Translations under genes and position numbers: made by a program
Notes under the pieces: model-generated
Told to the model about the DNA's origin: nothing
The model's database searches: none
What the model saw: the letters and a program-made list of their open reading frames with translations, nothing else
Source: Polyangia bacterium
Lineage (GTDB): Bacteria; Myxococcota_A; Polyangia; Polyangiales; Polyangiaceae
Direction: 5' to 3'
Length of the DNA stretch: 9,464 bases
Assembly (NCBI GenBank): GCA_030433055.1
Contig: JAUILJ010000234.1
Location: 1-9,464 of the forward strand
In this document: positions 6,711 to 9,464 of the stretch, one piece after another
Layout: each line of letters begins with the position of its first letter
Position numbering within the stretch: position 1 is the stretch's first letter

Positions 6711-6769
6711 CCATCAATCGCTAGACGAACTGAGGCTCACAGCGCAACAGCGCTACGAATCGACGCGCC
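6711..6769. other. 59-nt intergenic spacer with a small hairpin
   Basis: This spacer lies between the outer-membrane gene stop and the zinc-ribbon gene start. AGCGC (6741-6745) and GCGCT (6750-6754) pair around an AACA loop. No T-run follows on either strand, so it is a poor intrinsic terminator. No Shine-Dalgarno is obvious before the ATG at 6710. Read-through from upstream into the zinc-ribbon gene is therefore possible. Confidence 0.4.
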
Positions 6770-7456
6770 TCACAACGCGAATCCTGCCCTCACCCCAACC
6801 CAGTTCGCGTTCCACAGCACGCTCTGGCAGGTGTCGTCGAGCTCGAGGCGGCTGCCGTCTGCGTTCTCGCGGTGGTAATCGTAGAAGCAGCCGGTGGACC
6901 AGATGTAGCGCACGCCCACACGCACCGCGGACAGGGGCGCGAAGTCGTAGCCGATGCCGGCGCGCACGAAGTCGATGCCGTTGGCCACCAGGCGATCGCC
7001 ACTCTCGGAGGAGCCGCTGTACTCGACGTGTCGGCGGTAGCCCGCGCCGAAGATCACGAGCAGCTCCCCTGCCTCGCTGAAGAGCACGCGCCAGCGGGCC
7101 AGCGCGCCGACCGCGAGCGCCTCACGCTGCTTGTCCGTGCCTCCAGTCTCCGCGAACACGGAAGGCTTCAGCCACTGCACGTAACCGCCAAACGACCAGC
7201 GCTTCAGCGGTCGAAACGCCGCGTCCAGGCCGTAGCCCGTGACGGGGCCAGCCAGCACCCGATCGTCGAGTTCGAGCCCGACGATGGCGTTGCCGCCCAG
7301 CTCGAGCCCGATTCCGTACGGAGGAGGCTCCTTCTTGTCAGGCGGCGGGCGCTCATCGAGTGGACCCGCGGCGACCACGTTGGTGCTCGGGGCCGCCAGC
7401 GCGCGAAGTGGAAGGAAGAAGAAGCCAACGAGTAAGCAAGCAGCGAACAGCCGCAT
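6770..7456 (-). CDS. Small outer-membrane beta-barrel-like protein (228 aa)
   Basis: I chose the ATG at 7456 because it directly opens a signal peptide: MRLFAACLLVGFFFL, then ALA at 19-21 as the probable signal peptidase I site. A TTG at 7477 in the same frame would add seven residues and overlap wecB. The mature N-terminus is Pro-rich (ERPPPDKKEPPPYG, about 35-48). After it come alternating short strands typical of 8-stranded barrels: YGIGLELGG, GYGLDAAFRPLKRWSFGGYVQW, ALAVGALARWRVLF, LLVIFGAGYRRHVEY, FVRAGIGYDF, AVRVGVRYIW and WVGVRAGFAL at the C-terminus. Cys190 and Cys210 may form a disulfide in an extracellular loop. The last residue is Leu rather than the usual Phe, with Phe two positions before it. 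The start is 13 nt after the wecB stop, so cotranscription is likely. Role unknown; a structural surface protein is as likely as a pore. Confidence 0.8.
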   Translation of the reverse strand: MRLFAACLLVGFFFLPLRALAAPSTNVVAAGPLDERPPPDKKEPPPYGIGLELGGNAIVGLELDDRVLAGPVTGYGLDAAFRPLKRWSFGGYVQWLKPSVFAETGGTDKQREALAVGALARWRVLFSEAGELLVIFGAGYRRHVEYSGSSESGDRLVANGIDFVRAGIGYDFAPLSAVRVGVRYIWSTGCFYDYHRENADGSRLELDDTCQSVLWNANWVGVRAGFAL

Positions 7457-7469
7457 GCTCAAGGGTAGC

Positions 7470-8603
7470 TCATCCAAACGCTTTGAGCAGGCTCTCGGCG
7501 ATGCGCTCGGCGGTCTTGCCGTCCCAGTACTTCGGCACGCGGCCTTCGAGCTTGCGGCTCATGACCTCTTTGTAGGCGGGAAGGATCGTCTCGCGACGGC
7601 TGCCGGCGAGCACGTTGGTGCCATCCTCGATGGTGCACGGGCGCTCGGTGTTCTCGCGCAACGTGACGCAGGGGGTGCCCAGCACCGTCGTTTCCTCCTG
7701 GATCCCGCCGGAGTCGCTCAGCACCACCTTGGCGGACGCCATCAAGCGCAGGAAGTCCATGTAGCCGAGGGGCTCGACCAGCTGCCAGCGCGCGGGGTCG
7801 AGCTCGAGGCCCATGTCCTTGAGGCGCGCGCGGGTGCGCGGGTGCACGGGGAACACCAGCGGCTGGTCGTGAGAGACGTCGTCGAGCACACCGAGCAGGT
7901 GCTTGAGCTGCTCGGGCTCATCGACGTTGCTCGGGCGATGCAGCGTGACCAGACCATAGCCGCGCTCCGTGAGCTTGAGGCGCTGCATGATGTCCGACTG
8001 CATCGCCTTCTCCTTGGCGTAGAGCAGGGTGTCGATCATCACGTTACCCACGTACTCCACGCGCTCATCGGCGACGCCCTCGGCCTTCAGGTTCTTGAGC
8101 CCCGCAGGATCCGAGACGTAGAGCACATCGCTCAGCACATCCGTCACCTTGCGGTTGGTCTCTTCAGGCATGTCGTCGTCGAAGGAGCGGAGCCCCGCCT
8201 CGACGTGCACCATCACCGGGCGCTTGCGCATTTTCCCGCGGAACCGAAACTCCTCCGGGAGGAAATGCTTGGCGGTGACCAGCGCGCAGCCAGCCGTCGA
8301 GTTCACGTCCCCCACCACGATCACCACGTGGGGATCCTCGGCTTGAATCACCGTCTCGAAGCGCTTCATGATCTCCGCGGTTTGTACCGCGTGGGACGCC
8401 GAGCCGACCTCCAGATCCATGTCCGGCTTGGGGATCGCCAAATCCTCGAAGAAGACCTTCGCCAGCTTCTCGTCGTAGTGCTGCCCGGTGTTGACCAGCT
8501 TGACCTGGAAGCGATCGGGGCGCGCGTTGAACGCACGCATCAGCGGCGCGATCTTGGGGAAGTTCGGGCGAGCGCCCGCGACGCAGAGGACTTTGATGAT
8601 CAC
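7470..8603 (-). CDS. wecB: UDP-N-acetylglucosamine 2-epimerase, non-hydrolysing (377 aa)
   Basis: This cytoplasmic enzyme interconverts UDP-GlcNAc and UDP-ManNAc, the precursor of ManNAc and ManNAcA units in capsule, O-antigen or other surface glycans. The length is normal for the family. Family motifs appear in order: GARPNFPK (R12, K17), NTGQHYD (38-44), GDVNST with D99, HVEAGLRS with E135, PEETNR with E148, TLHRPSNVDE with H222, HPRTR (254-258), SDSGGIQEE with S298, and RENTERPCTIEDGTN (316-330). The D, E, E and H positions correspond to the residues known to be catalytic in characterised WecB enzymes. The GARPNF form of the first motif marks a subfamily different from the GTRPEAIK of E. 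coli. An insert near residues 119-130 (FRFRGKMRKRP) is Arg/Lys-rich. I chose the GTG at 8603 because the family begins right there (MIIKVLCVAG). The TTG at 8639 would add 12 unrelated residues. A 9-bp stem-loop ends 1 nt before the GTG. Third codon positions are strongly G/C-rich, as expected for a core gene. Confidence 0.95.
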   Translation of the reverse strand: MIIKVLCVAGARPNFPKIAPLMRAFNARPDRFQVKLVNTGQHYDEKLAKVFFEDLAIPKPDMDLEVGSASHAVQTAEIMKRFETVIQAEDPHVVIVVGDVNSTAGCALVTAKHFLPEEFRFRGKMRKRPVMVHVEAGLRSFDDDMPEETNRKVTDVLSDVLYVSDPAGLKNLKAEGVADERVEYVGNVMIDTLLYAKEKAMQSDIMQRLKLTERGYGLVTLHRPSNVDEPEQLKHLLGVLDDVSHDQPLVFPVHPRTRARLKDMGLELDPARWQLVEPLGYMDFLRLMASAKVVLSDSGGIQEETTVLGTPCVTLRENTERPCTIEDGTNVLAGSRRETILPAYKEVMSRKLEGRVPKYWDGKTAERIAESLLKAFG

Positions 8604-8604
8604 G

Positions 8605-8637
8605 GCCCCGGGAATAGCCAGAAAGCCATCCCGGGGC
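8605..8637 (-). promoter_or_regulatory. 9-bp stem-loop abutting the wecB start codon
   Basis: GCCCCGGGA (8605-8613) and TCCCGGGGC (8629-8637) are a perfect inverted repeat with a 15-nt loop. It fills most of the 44-nt gap between the upstream stop and the GTG at 8603 and covers the usual ribosome-binding position. No T-run follows on either strand, so it is unlikely to be an intrinsic terminator. It could hold back wecB translation, stabilise a processed mRNA end, or serve as a binding site. Confidence 0.55.
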
Positions 8638-8647
8638 AACCGCCGGC

Positions 8648-9464
8648 TCAGGGCAGCGGAACCAGCACGAAATTCTTCGTGGTCGAGCCGCCGTCGCTGA
8701 CGTTCACCGTGGCCACGGCGTCTTGATAGCCCGCCTTGCGCACGCGCACTTCCCAGCCCGTCCCGGCGATGGCTGCGTTGAAGTTGTAGTTGCCCGTGCC
8801 GTTCGTGGACTGCGTCGAGAGGCCGCGGTTGATGTCCACGGTCGCACCACTGACAGGTTGCGACTGGTCGTCGACGACTTGACCGAGCAACACGCCGGCT
8901 CCCGGATTCGCGCCGATGCGCACCTGGTAGTGCCCCGCCTGCTTGGTCAGGTAGCCCTGAGTGTCGACGCTCACGACGTGGAAGAAGTGCACGCCGTCCG
9001 GCAGGTTCGACTGGATCAGCTGCTTGGTTCCCACGGGCAGGAAGTTGTCCGAGCTGGTGGGCACGGTGTCGGCATACACGTCACGCACCCAGTACGCACC
9101 GACCAGGTTGCTGTCCGCGATGGGGAAGGTCCAGGCGTAAAACACGTCGTCGTTGGTGGACCACGCTGTCTGGCTGGAGTGACTGGACGAGCTGATGTTG
9201 GGAGCCACCGTGTTGATCTGCACCTGGAACCACGACTGCACGGTGCTCACCGCGGAGTTGCCGTCGATACTTGCCAGGTGGAAATAGTTGGTCCCTTGCA
9301 GGAACTCGCTGCGCGGCAGCGTGATGCTCTCGGTGTCGAGGAAGTTCGCGTTGGAGGGCGAGGGCACCGTGGTCGCCGTGGTGTTCGTCAGCTCGTAGTA
9401 GCCGAGCGCCGACGGGAACGGGCGGTTCCAGGTGACGTAGGCCTCCGCGAAGTCGTCGTTGTAG
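8648..9464 (-). CDS. Secreted Ig/FN3-like protein with a carboxypeptidase-regulatory-like C-terminal domain (N-terminus outside window)
   Basis: The frame is open to the right edge, so the true start is outside; a GTG at 9367 is only an internal codon. The visible 271 residues end at the TGA at 8648. Two similar segments are present. One ends SEFLQGTNYFHLASIDGNSAV (split here only for description, residues 52-72), followed by WFQVQIN. The second ends NLPDGVHFFHVVSVDTQGY (153-171), followed by HYQVRIG. These are FN3/Ig-like sandwich ends of a kind common in bacterial surface proteins. Residues 191-270 fit a carboxypeptidase-regulatory-like beta-sandwich (VLLGQVVDDQSQPVSGATV, GNYNF, RVRKAGYQDA, then FVLVPL). 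Many Ser/Thr/Asn and no visible Cys fit an extracellular protein. A likely role is adhesion or carrying a catalytic domain encoded upstream. It lies 44 nt before wecB. An N-terminal enzyme domain cannot be excluded. Confidence 0.82.
   Translation of the reverse strand, partial: YNDDFAEAYVTWNRPFPSALGYYELTNTTATTVPSPSNANFLDTESITLPRSEFLQGTNYFHLASIDGNSAVSTVQSWFQVQINTVAPNISSSSHSSQTAWSTNDDVFYAWTFPIADSNLVGAYWVRDVYADTVPTSSDNFLPVGTKQLIQSNLPDGVHFFHVVSVDTQGYLTKQAGHYQVRIGANPGAGVLLGQVVDDQSQPVSGATVDINRGLSTQSTNGTGNYNFNAAIAGTGWEVRVRKAGYQDAVATVNVSDGGSTTKNFVLVPLP

Noticed and set aside
5778..7080. Long plus-strand frames of 366 and 387 codons.
   Set aside because: They are shadows of the zinc-ribbon array and the outer-membrane gene. 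They overlap each other in different frames and have Arg/Pro-rich nonsense composition.
7239..8726. A 495-codon open frame on the plus strand opposite wecB.
   Set aside because: It is antisense to a clear wecB; high G/C third positions keep the opposite frame free of stops. The product has no recognisable domain.

Overview
High-GC bacterial DNA, most likely from a myxobacterium (Polyangiales-type deltaproteobacterium). The clues are inference from style rather than a marker gene: a Cys-rich 'CTC-DG-G-Q-C' motif joined to a long Gly/Ala/Ser linker in a lipoprotein, several large secreted proteins of no recognised family, and G/C-rich third codon positions in the housekeeping gene. No rRNA, tRNA, CRISPR array, transposase, integrase or phage gene is visible.

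All six supported genes lie on the minus strand, so transcription runs from the right edge to the left edge. In that order: (1) the C-terminal 271 residues of a secreted protein with two Ig/FN3-like segments and a carboxypeptidase-regulatory-like domain (8648-9464, start outside the window); (2) a non-hydrolysing UDP-GlcNAc 2-epimerase, wecB-type (7470-8603); (3) a small outer-membrane beta-barrel-like protein (6770-7456); (4) a 596-residue protein with six treble-clef/zinc-ribbon units between two putative helix-turn-helix domains (4920-6710); (5) a Cys/Gly-rich lipoprotein (3650-4480); (6) a very large lipoprotein, at least 1217 residues, that runs off the left edge (1-3653). Genes 1-3 are separated by only 44 and 13 nt and may be cotranscribed. 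Gene 4 follows gene 3 after 59 nt. Genes 5 and 6 overlap by 4 nt (ATGA) and look like a translationally coupled pair behind their own 439-nt leader.

The leader (4481-4919) is the only long gap. It holds a cluster of strong dyads, including two GCGGCCGC palindromes that can pair with each other, and an AT-rich dyad. Short stem-loops also sit immediately upstream of three start codons (wecB and both lipoproteins).

Functionally, the right part makes envelope material: an activated amino sugar plus surface and outer-membrane proteins. The left part exports two lipoproteins that probably work together. The zinc-ribbon array protein between them is the most unusual gene. It looks like a nucleic-acid-binding protein without a visible nuclease, but its role cannot be deduced from the sequence.
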